Below, in pieces: positions 31,491 through 40,208 of a stretch of DNA of 64,000 nt. The position numbers and the translations under genes were made by a program. Location: contig NZ_CP128846.1 in assembly GCF_030388665.1 (NCBI RefSeq), forward strand, positions 7,142,501 through 7,206,500, read 5' to 3'. Source of the stretch: Streptomyces flavofungini. GTDB taxonomy: Bacteria > Actinomycetota > Actinomycetes > Streptomycetales > Streptomycetaceae. The notes beneath the pieces were generated by a model. It did not search any database and was not told the DNA's origin. It saw only the letters and a program-made list of their open reading frames with translations. Position 1 is the first letter of the stretch. Each line of letters starts with the position of its first letter.

Positions 31491-32573
31491 ATGATCGAAA
31501 CCCCGTCCCTGGTGGACCAGCACTGCCACGGCGTCCTGCGCACGGAGCTGGGGCTCGGCACCTTCGAGGCCCACCTCGGCCGGGGCGAGGGCCCGCCCGC
31601 CCCCGGCACCACCTTCTTCGACACCCAGACCGGCTTCGCCGTGCGCCGCTGGTGTCCGCCGCTGCTCGGCCTCGACCCGCACTGCCCGCCGGCCCGCTAT
31701 CTCGCGCGCCGCCGTGAACTCGGCGTCCTGGAGGCCGGACGGCGGCTCCTTCGCGGCAGCGGGATCACGACGTACCTGGTCGACACCGGCCTGCCCGGGG
31801 ACCTGACCGGCCCCGGTGAGCTGGCCTCGACGGGCGGCGCCGAGGCCCGCGAGATCGTCCGCCTGGAATTACTGGCCGAGCAGGTCGCCGACACCTCGGG
31901 TACCGTCGACTCCTTCCTCGCCAACCTCGCCGAGTCCGTGCACGGCGCCGCGCACGGAGCCGTCGCGTTCTCCTCCGTCGCCGGGGTGCGCGCGGGCGAT
32001 GCCCTCGCCTGCGAACCGCCGGGTCCCGGCGAGGTGCGCGGCGCGGCCGGACGCTGGCTGGCCGGGCGGCAGGTGGGCGGCGAACTCGCCGACCCGGTGC
32101 TGCTCCGGCACCTGCTGTGGATCGCGGTCGCCTCCGGCCTGCCCCTGCAACTGCACACCGGCGCCGCCGACCCGCAGTGCTCCTTCGGCGACTTCGCCCG
32201 CGCCACCGCCGGGCTCGGCACCGACCTGGTGCTCCTGCACGGCTATCCGCACCACCGCGCGGCGGCCCACCTCGCGGGCGTCTTCCCGCACGTGTACGCC
32301 GACCTGGGCTCCGCCCTCGTCAGGACGGGGGCGCGCGCGACCGCCGTCCTCGCCGAGATCCTGGAGCTCGCACCCTTCGGCAAGCTGCTGTTCTCCAGCG
32401 GCGCGCAGGGGCTGCCCGAGCTGCACGTGGTGGGGGCCCAGCTGTTCCGGGAGGCGCTGGGGCGGGTGGTCGGGACGTGGGTGGCGGAGGGCGCGTGGTC
32501 GCTGACGGACGCGCAACGGGTGGCGGGTCTGATCGCGGCGGGGAACGCGCGCCGCGTGTACGGGCTCGACTAG
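31491..32573 (+). CDS. Amidohydrolase-family metal-dependent hydrolase with a TTA codon
   Basis: A 360-residue TIM-barrel hydrolase of the amidohydrolase-2 type. The N-terminal metal motif HCH (LVDQHCHG), a second His in LPLQLHTG, LLHGYPHH and the late Asp/Ser block FSSGAQGLPELH are placed as in that family. Residue 127 is encoded by TTA (31869-31871), the codon read by the bldA leucyl-tRNA that accumulates late in Streptomyces development; it is the only in-frame TTA I found in the window. GGGAG precedes the ATG. Substrate unknown. It converges on ctaA. Confidence 0.8.
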   Translation: MIETPSLVDQHCHGVLRTELGLGTFEAHLGRGEGPPAPGTTFFDTQTGFAVRRWCPPLLGLDPHCPPARYLARRRELGVLEAGRRLLRGSGITTYLVDTGLPGDLTGPGELASTGGAEAREIVRLELLAEQVADTSGTVDSFLANLAESVHGAAHGAVAFSSVAGVRAGDALACEPPGPGEVRGAAGRWLAGRQVGGELADPVLLRHLLWIAVASGLPLQLHTGAADPQCSFGDFARATAGLGTDLVLLHGYPHHRAAAHLAGVFPHVYADLGSALVRTGARATAVLAEILELAPFGKLLFSSGAQGLPELHVVGAQLFREALGRVVGTWVAEGAWSLTDAQRVAGLIAAGNARRVYGLD

Positions 32574-32606
32574 GGCCTGTCCGGTGGACCTTCGCGGCAC
32601 GGGCCC

Positions 32607-32632
32607 GGCGCCGGATCAGCTCGACCGGCGCC
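32607..32632. terminator. Hairpin between the amidohydrolase and ctaA
   Basis: GGCGCCGG at 32607-32614 pairs perfectly with CCGGCGCC at 32625-32632 across a 10-base loop between convergent genes. Confidence 0.6.
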
Positions 32633-32635
32633 TGA

Positions 32636-33649
32636 TCAGGCCGACGTGAGCTGGTCCGACGACACCGGCCGCGGTACGTCCACGGTGGTGTGCGGGCGTT
32701 CGCGCAGCGAGAGCAGCACCCGCACCACTCCGATCCAGACCAGGCAGGAGCCCAGCATGTGGGCGGCGACCAGGACCTCGGGGAGGTCGGAGAAGTACTG
32801 GATGTAGCCCACGAGCCCCTGCGCGAGCAGGATCAGGAAGAGGTCGCGCGTGCGGTTCAGCGGGCCGCGCGGGGCGTCCACCGCCTTCAGGACGAACCAC
32901 AGGGCGAACGTCAGCGTCACCACGATCCAGGCCAGCACGGCGTGCAGCTTGGTGACGCCCTCCCAGTCCAGGCCCACGGCACCGACGTTCATGCGCGGCA
33001 CGTCGCTGGAGTCGCCCGCGTGCGGGCCCGCACCGGTGACGACCGTGCCGACCGCGATGAGCAGCACCGTGACGCCGGTCAGGACCCACACCAGCTGGGC
33101 GACGGCCTTGCCGACGAGCGGACGGGGCTCGTCGTCGCCCTCACGCGTGCGCTGCCAGGTGGCCGTGGCGACCGCGATCAGGGCGGTGGAGAGCAGGAAG
33201 TGGGCCGCGACGGTGTACGGGTTGAGGCCGACGAGCACGACGATGCCGCCGAGCACCGCGTTGCCCATGACCAGCCAGAACTGCGCCCAGCCGTACCGGG
33301 TCAGGCTGCGCCGCCAGGGCTTCTGCGCGCGCATGGTGATGATGGCCCAGCCGACGGCGGCGCACAGCACGTACGTGAGCATGCGGTTGCCGAACTCGAT
33401 GACGCCGTGGACGCCCATCTCGCTGGTCGCGGTGAGGGATTCGTCGGTGCACTTGGGCCAGGTCGGGCAGCCGAGCCCGGAGCCGGTCAGGCGGACGGCG
33501 CCACCGGTGACCACGATGACCACCGTCATCACGAGCGAGATCAGAGCCGCCCGCTGCACGGTCCGCTGCGTCGGGGTCCAGCGCTCGGCGATGAAGGCGA
33601 GCGGATTGCGCACGAATCGAGCGGCGTCGGCTCGGGTCACGTTTGGCAC
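32636..33649 (-). CDS. ctaA: Heme A synthase
   Basis: Oxidises the C8 methyl group of heme O to give heme A. The 337-residue membrane protein has about eight helices with conserved His ligands (HGVIEFGNRML, AAHFLLST, KLHAVLAW, AAHMLGS) and the extracellular Cys pair GLGCPTWPKC. The start is placed at GTG 33649 (MPNVTRADAARF) because a TACGAT -10 ends about seven bases before it on the minus strand, suggesting a leaderless transcript; ATG 33658 is an in-frame alternative. It complements ctaB 3 kb upstream. Confidence 0.93.
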   Translation of the reverse strand: MPNVTRADAARFVRNPLAFIAERWTPTQRTVQRAALISLVMTVVIVVTGGAVRLTGSGLGCPTWPKCTDESLTATSEMGVHGVIEFGNRMLTYVLCAAVGWAIITMRAQKPWRRSLTRYGWAQFWLVMGNAVLGGIVVLVGLNPYTVAAHFLLSTALIAVATATWQRTREGDDEPRPLVGKAVAQLVWVLTGVTVLLIAVGTVVTGAGPHAGDSSDVPRMNVGAVGLDWEGVTKLHAVLAWIVVTLTFALWFVLKAVDAPRGPLNRTRDLFLILLAQGLVGYIQYFSDLPEVLVAAHMLGSCLVWIGVVRVLLSLRERPHTTVDVPRPVSSDQLTSA

Positions 33650-33656
33650 GGGCCCC

Positions 33657-33662
33657 ATCGTA
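33657..33662 (-). promoter_or_regulatory. Probable -10 element of ctaA
   Basis: TACGAT on the minus strand fits TANNNT and would place transcription start at about 33650, next to GTG 33649. No good -35 is visible. Confidence 0.4.
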
Positions 33663-33790
33663 GAAGGCCGCTTGTGCACGCCTTCACGAGGGGGACGTAT
33701 CCGGTCCATTTGTGGCGCAGGTTACGCCGGCGGGTGCCACTTCGCCGTCGGCTCCCGGCCGCGTCCGCGCGGTGGTCCGCCTGCTCCCCG

Positions 33791-34561
33791 CTACTCCCAG
33801 CGGAAGAACCGCGCCGCCGCGCCGAGCCCGAGCACCGACCACACCGCCAGGATCCCGAGGTCCGCCCACGGCATCGCGGCCCCGTCCTGGAGCACGTCCC
33901 GCAGCCCGTCCGAGAGCGCCGAGATCGGCAGCAGGCCGAGCACCGACTCGACGGCGCCGGGGAACTTCTCGAGCGGCACGATGACACCGCCGCCGACGAG
34001 CAGGAGCAGGAAGACCAGGTTGGCGGCGGCCAGCGTCGCCTCCGCCTTGAGCGTTCCTGCCATGAGCAGGCCGAGGCCGGAGAAGGCGGCCGTGCCGAGG
34101 ACCAGGAGCAGCAGCACCGCGAACGGGTTGCCGTGCGGCGACCAGCCGAGCGCGAAGGCGATCGCCGTGAGCAGCGCGACCTGGAGGACCTCGGTGACGA
34201 GCACCGACAAGGTCTTGGCCGTCATCAGGCCCCAGCGCGGCAGCGGTGACGCGGCGAGGCGCTTGAGCACGCCGTAGCGCCGCTCGAAGCCCGTGGCGAT
34301 GGCCTGCCCGGTGAAGGCCGTCGACATCACGGCGAGCGCGAGGACGCCCGGGGCCAGGAAGTCGACCGCCTTGCCCTCGCCCGTGTCGACGATGTCGACC
34401 GCGCTGAACAGGACGAGCAGGAGCGTCGGGATGACGACGGTGAGCAGCAGCTGTTCGCCGTTGCGCAGCAGCATCCTCGTCTCGAGCGCGGCCTGCGCGG
34501 CGATCATGCGGGGGAGCGGGGCGGCGCCCGGCTTCGGCGCGTACGTACCGGCGGCGCTCAT
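33791..34561 (-). CDS. ABC-2 type transporter permease (DrrB-like)
   Basis: A 256-residue membrane protein with six predicted helices, including LLLTVVIPTLLLVLFSAVD, the TAFTGQAIATGFERRYGVLKR loop region (split here by helix ends) and LVFLLLLVGGGVIVPLEKFPG. It pairs with the adjacent ATPase as an efflux system of the daunorubicin-resistance type. ATG 34561 has AAGGAG eight bases upstream. A second in-frame ATG at 34654 overlaps the ATPase stop and would add 31 residues encoded by a palindromic repeat; the shorter form is the standard family length. Confidence 0.87.
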   Translation of the reverse strand: MSAAGTYAPKPGAAPLPRMIAAQAALETRMLLRNGEQLLLTVVIPTLLLVLFSAVDIVDTGEGKAVDFLAPGVLALAVMSTAFTGQAIATGFERRYGVLKRLAASPLPRWGLMTAKTLSVLVTEVLQVALLTAIAFALGWSPHGNPFAVLLLLVLGTAAFSGLGLLMAGTLKAEATLAAANLVFLLLLVGGGVIVPLEKFPGAVESVLGLLPISALSDGLRDVLQDGAAMPWADLGILAVWSVLGLGAAARFFRWE

Positions 34562-34683
34562 CCGCGCAGCTCCTTGCCCGTGAGTTCCAGGCTGTGTCTT
34601 CCCGGGGGGGCGCCCCCCGGACCCCCGGCCGAAAGACGCGTGGGCCTGCGTCATGAGCGCAACTCCTTGCCGGTGAGTTCCAA
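34558..34683. repeat. Duplicated ABC stop/start junction flanking a palindromic element
   Basis: Two 33-bp direct repeats, 34558-34590 and 34651-34683, share 28 of 33 bases. Both encode, on the minus strand, the ATPase C-terminus LELTGKELR plus an overlapping ATGA stop/start. The period is exactly 93 bases (31 codons), so frame is kept. Between the copies lies the palindromic element at 34591-34645. Confidence 0.85.
34591..34645. repeat. GC-rich palindromic element, copy 1
   Basis: Begins GCTGTGTCTTCCCGGGGGGG, continues through CGCCCCCCGGACCCCCGG and ends GCCGAAAGACGCGTGGG. The centre is a G7/C6 palindrome. A near-identical copy is at 42574-42629 in the same orientation, so this is a dispersed repeat family. 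Confidence 0.75.
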
Positions 34684-35577
34684 GAACACGTCTTCGAGGG
34701 TGTGGCGTTCGACCGAGATCCGGTCCGGCATGACGCCGTGCTGCGCGCACCAGGAGGTGACGGTGGCGAGCAGCTGGGGGTCGACGGTGCCGCTGACGCG
34801 GTAGGCGCCGGGGGTGAGTTCGGCGGCGGCGGAGTCCGGGGGCAGCGCCTTGAGGAGGGAGCCGACGTCGAGTCCGGGGCGGCCGGTGAAGCGCAGGGTG
34901 TTCTCGGCGCCGCCCCGGCACAGCTCGTCGGGGCTGCCCTGTGCGATGACCTTGCCCGCGTCGATGATGGCGACGTCGTCGGCGAGTTCCTCGGCCTCGT
35001 CCATGTGGTGGGTGGTGAGGATCACCGAGACGCCGTCGGCGCGCAGGTCGCGCACGAGGCTCCAGGTGGCCCGGCGCGCCTGCGGGTCGAGGCCCGCGGT
35101 CGGCTCGTCGAGGAAGACGAGCTCGGGCCGTCCGACCACGGCCATGGCGAGCGCGAGGCGCTGCTGCTGGCCGCCGGAGAGGCGCCGGTAGGTGGTGCGG
35201 CCGCAGGAGTCGAGGCCGAGGCGTTCGACGAGGGCGTCGACGTCGAGGGGGTGCGCGTGCAGCTTCGCGACGTGGCGCAGCATCTCGTCGGCGCGGGCGC
35301 CGGAGTAGACGCCGCCGGACTGGAGCATCACGCCGATGCGGGGCCGCAGCGCGGCGGCCTCCCGGACCGGGTCGAGGCCGAGGACGCGGACCTCGCCCGC
35401 GTCCGGCCTGCGGTAGCCCTCGCAGGTCTCGATCGTGGTGGTCTTGCCGGCCCCGTTCGGGCCGAGGACGGCGGTGACGGCGCCCGCGCGGACGTCGAGG
35501 TCGAGGCCGTCCACCGCGGTCTTCTTTCCGTACCGCTTGACCAGGCCCACGGCCTGGACGACGGACTCAGTTCCCAT
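34651..35577 (-). CDS. ABC transporter ATP-binding protein (DrrA-like)
   Basis: A 308-residue ATPase with Walker A GPNGAGKTT, signature LSGGQQQRLALAMA, Walker B LVFLDEPTAGLDP and the H-loop TTHHMDEAEE, in the order and length of the DrrA/Nod factor export group. The C-terminal 80 residues form the usual accessory domain. It lies directly before the permease; the stop TGA overlaps an ATG. ATG 35577 is chosen over a GTG at 35610. Likely drug or lipid efflux; substrate is not predictable. Confidence 0.9.
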   Translation of the reverse strand: MGTESVVQAVGLVKRYGKKTAVDGLDLDVRAGAVTAVLGPNGAGKTTTIETCEGYRRPDAGEVRVLGLDPVREAAALRPRIGVMLQSGGVYSGARADEMLRHVAKLHAHPLDVDALVERLGLDSCGRTTYRRLSGGQQQRLALAMAVVGRPELVFLDEPTAGLDPQARRATWSLVRDLRADGVSVILTTHHMDEAEELADDVAIIDAGKVIAQGSPDELCRGGAENTLRFTGRPGLDVGSLLKALPPDSAAAELTPGAYRVSGTVDPQLLATVTSWCAQHGVMPDRISVERHTLEDVFLELTGKELRS

Positions 35578-35802
35578 GCCGGGAAGTCTAGAGAGGGTCG
35601 CGGCGTCCACGGCCAGGGGGGCCGCAGGGGGTCAGGACGGGGCGGGCGGGCCCTTCGCCCCGGTCGGGCCGGGCCCTGGGCCGGTCGGAAGGGGACTTGT
35701 TCGGTCCGGTCCGGGCGCGTCCCGGGCGCAGCCTCGATGACGTGATCGGCATCGCCGAGCACACCACCGAGACCACCGAACTGGCCGCGCGCAAGCTCAT
35801 GA

Positions 35803-36575
35803 TCACGACACCGGGGCCCCGCCGGACTCCGCGTCGGCGGTACGGGGCCGGTGCTCCGCCAGCCACTCCTGCGCGTACGCCACCGCATCCGCCAGCGGGA
35901 AGAGCCGCGCCGTCGCCGCCCCCACCCGGCCCCGCGCCACCGCCCGCTCCCGCTCGAAGGCGGTGCCCAGCTCGTCGAAGCGGTCCACGCTGATGGCGGG
36001 CTCGCGCGCCGTCGTCCAGCGGCGGCCCTCGTCCGTCATGACGGCGAAGGAGTTCGCGACGGGCGGCGCCGGAAGCCGGTACTCGGCCGGATGGAAGGCC
36101 GTGCAGGAGTCGAAGCCCGCCCCAGGAGCAGCGCCCGCGCTCCGGCCCGCTCCAGGGCGGCCGGCGGACCGCGCTCGCCGAGGCGGCAGTCGAGCGCGTG
36201 GCCGTCCATGAGGGCCTTCGCGCGGGGGCCGACGCGGCGAAGGACGTCTGCGGGTGGACGCTGCGGACGGCGCCTGGCCAGGCGCGCACGGTCTCGGGGA
36301 CGTCGCCGACGCCCCGGGTGCGGGCGGTGCGCGGGTCGTAGGCGGGCATCGTGGCGCGGATGACGGGCCACCAGGAGGCGGGCACCGGCGGCTCTCCCCC
36401 CCCGGCAGTCGAACAGCGCGAGGACGACGGCCTCGGCGCCGCCGTCCACCCGGCCGAGCGAGCTGAGCGAGGTGTGCACGAGCAGCGTCTCGCCGGGACG
36501 CGCACCGAGCGCGCGCAGCTCGTCCGCGATCGACTCACGGGGGCACAACGGGCCGGTGAGAGGAGGTGCGGGCAC
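35803..36575 (-). pseudogene. Frameshifted aminoglycoside 3-N-acetyltransferase (AAC(3) family) pseudogene
   Basis: On the minus strand, segments of one AAC(3)-like protein appear in three frames: RESIADELRALGARPGETLL and VHTSLSSLGRVDGGAEAV first, then SWWPVIRATMPAYDPRTART and VHPQTSFAA in another frame, then KALMDGHALDCRLGERG back in the first, then FDELGTAFERERA to a stop at 35803 in a third. At least three frameshifts are needed. One coincides with an eight-C tract at 36396-36403, so a sequencing artefact is possible for that site. As it stands no full enzyme can be made. Confidence 0.8.
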
Positions 36576-36648
36576 GCCCCGGAGTGTCCCCGGCGGTCCG
36601 GGGACACGCCACCGAACTGATCCGGCAAAGATCGTTTCCGCAGGTCAG

Positions 36649-36664
36649 CTTAGGTATGCCTAAG
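36649..36664. promoter_or_regulatory. Perfect inverted repeat upstream of sufR
   Basis: CTTAGG-TATG-CCTAAG lies about 40 bases before the sufR promoter. The half-sites resemble those of actinobacterial iron boxes (TTAGG...CCTAA), but the spacing is 4 instead of 9 bases, so it is not a standard DmdR/IdeR site. It is a candidate operator for iron or Fe-S control. Confidence 0.45.
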
Positions 36665-36699
36665 TGATGCACGGCACCGAACAGTGATCCGGACGCGGG

Positions 36700-36736
36700 T
36701 TGTCAGGCTCTGAGGAATTACGCAACAATGGCGTTG
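36700..36736 (+). promoter_or_regulatory. suf operon promoter with SufR-type operator CAAC-N6-GTTG
   Basis: A -35 TTGTCA (36700-36705), an 18-base spacer and a -10 AACAAT (36724-36729) place transcription start at about 36736, the G of the sufR GTG codon. CAACAATGGCGTTG at 36723-36736 is a perfect CAAC-N6-GTTG repeat, the site described for cyanobacterial SufR, and it covers the -10 through +1. This predicts autorepression and a leaderless message. Confidence 0.6.
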
Positions 36737-37488
36737 TGAAAAACGTTGGCGAGGCTCGGGAGACCCTCAGGGGTGCCCCTCAGGAAGAGCTCGCGACCCG
36801 GGAGCGGTCGACCCGCAACCGCGTCGCGCGCTCCATCCTGGACCACGGCCCGTCCACCGTGGCGGACCTCGCGGGCCGCCTCGGCCTGACCCAGGCCGCC
36901 GTCCGCCGCCACCTCGACTCCCTCGTCCAGGAGAACGTGGTCGAGGGCCGTGAGAAGCGTGTCTACGGCACCCGGACCCGAGGCCGCCCGGCCAAGGTCT
37001 TCGCCCTGACCGACTGCGGCCGCGACGCCTTCGACCAGTCCTACGACAAGCTGGCCGCCGACGCCCTGCGCTGGATCTCCGAGACGCACGGCGAGACGGC
37101 GGTCGTGGAATTCGCCCGCGCCCGCATCGCCGAGCAGGCCAAGGCCTACCGCGCGGCGATGGACGCGGCGCCCCCCGAGCGCAGGACCCACGCGCTGGCG
37201 AAGGCATTGACCGCCGACGGGTACGCTGCTACGGCGCGCAGCGCACCGGTGGGGGAGCAGCTCTGCCAGCACCACTGCCCGGTCGCCCATGTCGCCGAGC
37301 AGTACCCGCAGCTGTGCGAGGCGGAGACGGAGATGTTCTCCGCGCTCCTCGGGACCCACGTCCAGCGCCTGGCCACCATCGCCCATGGGGACGGCGTCTG
37401 CACGACGTACATCCCGGACGCGGCCCCGCACAGCACGCAAGCCACCGAAGAAGCATCCACAAGCACGGCCGGGAGGAACCCCGCATGA
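36736..37488 (+). CDS. sufR: SufR-like Fe-S cluster-sensing transcriptional repressor
   Basis: A 250-residue regulator. A winged helix-turn-helix ([19 protein letters not shown]) lies near residues 35-55. The C-terminal half has Cys residues in [20 protein letters not shown], the SufR pattern that holds an Fe-S cluster. In related organisms the cluster-bound form represses suf genes and loss under stress derepresses them. GTG 36736 coincides with the predicted transcription start. Its stop overlaps the sufB start (ATGA), so it heads the operon. Confidence 0.9.
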   Translation: MKNVGEARETLRGAPQEELATRERSTRNRVARSILDHGPSTVADLAGRLGLTQAAVRRHLDSLVQENVVEGREKRVYGTRTRGRPAKVFALTDCGRDAFDQSYDKLAADALRWISETHGETAVVEFARARIAEQAKAYRAAMDAAPPERRTHALAKALTADGYAATARSAPVGEQLCQHHCPVAHVAEQYPQLCEAETEMFSALLGTHVQRLATIAHGDGVCTTYIPDAAPHSTQATEEASTSTAGRNPA

Positions 37489-38906
37489 CTCTCCCCACGG
37501 AGACCGCCCACCCTGAGCTGGAGGGCCTGGGCAATTACGAGTACGGCTGGGCCGACTCCGACGCGGCCGGTGCCGCCGCCAAGCGCGGTCTGAGCGAGGA
37601 CGTCGTCCGGGACATCTCGGCGAAGAAGTCCGAGCCGGAGTGGATGACCAAGCTGCGCCTGAAGGGCCTTCGGCTCTTCGACAAGAAGCCCATGCCGAAC
37701 TGGGGCTCCGACCTCTCCGGCATCGACTTCGACAACATCAAGTACTTCGTGCGCTCCACGGAGAAGCAGGCGGAGTCCTGGGAGGACCTGCCCGAGGACA
37801 TCAAGAACACGTACGACAAGCTCGGCATCCCCGAGGCGGAGAAGCAGCGCCTCGTCGCCGGCGTCGCCGCGCAGTACGAGTCCGAGGTCGTCTACCACCA
37901 GATCCGTGAGGACCTGGAGGAGCAGGGCGTCATCTTCCTGGACACCGACACGGCGCTGAAGGAGCACCCGGAGCTCTTCAAGGAGTACTTCGGCACGGTC
38001 ATCCCCGTCGGTGACAACAAGTTCGCGTCCCTGAACACCGCCGTCTGGTCCGGCGGATCGTTCATCTACGTCCCCAAGGGCGTGCACGTCGAGATCCCGC
38101 TCCAGGCCTACTTCCGCATCAACACGGAGAACATGGGCCAGTTCGAGCGGACGCTGATCATCGTCGACGAGGACGCCTACGTCCACTACGTCGAGGGCTG
38201 CACGGCGCCGATCTACAAGTCGGACTCGCTGCACTCCGCGGTCGTCGAGATCATCGTGAAGAAGGGCGCCCGCTGCCGCTACACGACGATCCAGAACTGG
38301 TCGAACAACGTCTACAACCTGGTCACCAAGCGCGCCGTGGCCTACGAGGGCGCGACCATGGAGTGGATCGACGGCAACATCGGCTCCAAGGTGACGATGA
38401 AGTACCCCGCCGTCTACCTGATGGGCGAGCACGCCAAGGGCGAGACCCTCTCGATCGCCTTCGCGGGCGAGGGCCAGCACCAGGACGCCGGCTCCAAGAT
38501 GGTCCACATGGCGCCGAACACGTCCTCCAACATCGTGTCGAAGTCCGTGGCGCGAGGCGGCGGCCGCACCTCCTACCGCGGCCTGGTCGAGATCGGCGAG
38601 GGCGCGGCCGGATCGAAGTCCAACGTGCTGTGCGACGCGCTGCTCGTGGACACGATCTCCCGCTCCGACACGTACCCGTACGTGGACGTGCGCGAGGACG
38701 ACGTCTCCATGGGGCACGAGGCGACCGTCTCCAAGGTCTCCGAGGACCAGCTCTTCTACCTGATGAGCCGCGGCCTCACCGAGTTCGAGGCGATGGCGAT
38801 GATCGTGCGCGGCTTCGTCGAGCCCATCGCGAAGGAGCTGCCCATGGAGTACGCCCTGGAGCTGAACCGGCTGATCGAGCTGCAGATGGAAGGCGCGGTC
38901 GGCTAA
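37485..38906 (+). CDS. sufB: Fe-S cluster assembly scaffold protein SufB
   Basis: A 473-residue scaffold subunit of the SufBC2D complex on which new Fe-S clusters form. The typical SufB blocks [34 protein letters not shown] and [20 protein letters not shown] (written here in separate pieces) are present, with the beta-helix core and C-terminal [11 protein letters not shown]. Length is normal. It is translationally coupled to sufR and 69 bases before sufD. Confidence 0.98.
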   Translation: MTLPTETAHPELEGLGNYEYGWADSDAAGAAAKRGLSEDVVRDISAKKSEPEWMTKLRLKGLRLFDKKPMPNWGSDLSGIDFDNIKYFVRSTEKQAESWEDLPEDIKNTYDKLGIPEAEKQRLVAGVAAQYESEVVYHQIREDLEEQGVIFLDTDTALKEHPELFKEYFGTVIPVGDNKFASLNTAVWSGGSFIYVPKGVHVEIPLQAYFRINTENMGQFERTLIIVDEDAYVHYVEGCTAPIYKSDSLHSAVVEIIVKKGARCRYTTIQNWSNNVYNLVTKRAVAYEGATMEWIDGNIGSKVTMKYPAVYLMGEHAKGETLSIAFAGEGQHQDAGSKMVHMAPNTSSNIVSKSVARGGGRTSYRGLVEIGEGAAGSKSNVLCDALLVDTISRSDTYPYVDVREDDVSMGHEATVSKVSEDQLFYLMSRGLTEFEAMAMIVRGFVEPIAKELPMEYALELNRLIELQMEGAVG

Positions 38907-38975
38907 GACCCGCCCTCTTGAGCAGTCGCCAGATTTCTTGACGTAGTGACGTAGGAAGAGAGCAGACCGACAGCC

Positions 38976-40208
38976 ATGGCTGAGGCTCAGAACGCCCCCA
39001 AGTCCTCGACTTCGATCGGACAAGGGGGACCCCCCGCCGCGGGATCCACCACCGCGGGCCAGATCGCGGTGGCCGCCGAGTCCACCGTCGCCACCCGCAT
39101 GAGCGCGCCCCCGTCCTTCGACGTGGCGGACTTCCCCGTGCCGCACGGCCGCGAGGAGGAGTGGCGGTTCACGCCGCTCGAGCGCCTGCGCGGGCTGCAC
39201 GACGGCACCGCGGCCGCCACCGGCGACGGCGTGCGGATCGACATCGAGGCCCCCGAGGGCGTCGTCGTCGAGACCGTCGGCCGTGACGACGCGCGGCTCG
39301 GCAAGGCGGGCGTCCCCGTGGACCGCGTGGCCGCCCAGGCCTACTCCGCCTTCGAGAAGGCCGGTGTCGTCACCGTGCCCAAGGAGACGGTGCTCAGCGA
39401 GCCGATCCGCATCGCCGTGCACGGCGAGGGCGGTGTCGCCTACGGCCACCAGGTCATCGAGCTCGGCGCCTTCGCCGAGGCCGTCGTGGTCATCGACCAC
39501 ACCGGCGACGCGGTCCTCGCGGCCAACGTCGACTACGTCCTCGGCGACGGCGCCAAGCTCACCGTCGTCTCCGTCCAGGACTGGGACGACAAGGCGGTCC
39601 ACGTCGGCCAGCACAACGCGCTGATCGGCCGTGACGCCACCTTCAAGTCGTTCGTCGTCACCTTCGGCGGCGACCTGGTGCGCCTGCACCCGCGCGTGAC
39701 CTACGCGGGCACCGGCGGCGAGGCCGAGCTCTTCGGCCTGTACTTCACGGACGCCGGCCAGCACCAGGAGCACCGCCTCCTGGTCGACCACAACGTCCCG
39801 CACTGCAAGTCCAACGTCGTCTACAAGGGCGCGCTCCAGGGCGAGCAGGCCCACGCCGTCTGGATCGGCGACGTCCTCATCGAGGCCAAGGCCGAGGGCA
39901 CGGACACCTACGAGATGAACCGCAACCTCGTCCTCACGGACGGCGCCCGCGTGGACTCCGTACCGAACCTGGAGATCGAGACCGGCGAGATCGTCGGCGC
40001 CGGTCACGCCTCCGCCACCGGCCGCTTCGACGACGAGCAGCTCTTCTACCTGATGGCCCGCGGCATCCCGGCCGACGAGGCCCGCCGTCTGGTGGTCCGC
40101 GGCTTCTTCGCCGAGCTGGTCCAGCAGATCGAGGTCGCCGACATCGAAGAGCGCCTCCTCGTGAAGATCGACGAGGAGCTGGAGACCGTGTCGGGAGCCG
40201 ACCGATGA
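38976..40208 (+). CDS. sufD: Fe-S cluster assembly protein SufD
   Basis: A 410-residue paralogue of SufB and partner in the SufBC2D scaffold. Recognisable parts are REEEWRFTPLERLRGLHDG near the N-terminus and the C-terminal LFYLMARGIPADEARRLVVR. The N-terminus has an extra low-complexity stretch (SIGQGGPPAAGSTTAGQ) encoded by a G5/C6 palindrome near 39023-39034, probably an inserted short repeat. It overlaps the Rieske gene by four bases. Confidence 0.96.
   Translation: MAEAQNAPKSSTSIGQGGPPAAGSTTAGQIAVAAESTVATRMSAPPSFDVADFPVPHGREEEWRFTPLERLRGLHDGTAAATGDGVRIDIEAPEGVVVETVGRDDARLGKAGVPVDRVAAQAYSAFEKAGVVTVPKETVLSEPIRIAVHGEGGVAYGHQVIELGAFAEAVVVIDHTGDAVLAANVDYVLGDGAKLTVVSVQDWDDKAVHVGQHNALIGRDATFKSFVVTFGGDLVRLHPRVTYAGTGGEAELFGLYFTDAGQHQEHRLLVDHNVPHCKSNVVYKGALQGEQAHAVWIGDVLIEAKAEGTDTYEMNRNLVLTDGARVDSVPNLEIETGEIVGAGHASATGRFDDEQLFYLMARGIPADEARRLVVRGFFAELVQQIEVADIEERLLVKIDEELETVSGADR

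Noticed and set aside
34561..34654. 31-residue N-terminal extension of the ABC permease as the main start
   Set aside because: It is repeat-derived (Gly/Pro/Arg low complexity), and the internal ATG 34561 has the better AAGGAG and the normal family N-terminus.
35697..35993. 98-codon plus-strand frame between the ABC ATPase and the AAC(3) remnant
   Set aside because: Second half is antisense to the pseudogene and very Pro/Arg-rich; no ribosome-binding site.
36649..36664. Standard DmdR/IdeR iron box
   Set aside because: Half-sites are similar but separated by 4 instead of 9 bases, so it is kept only as an unassigned palindrome.
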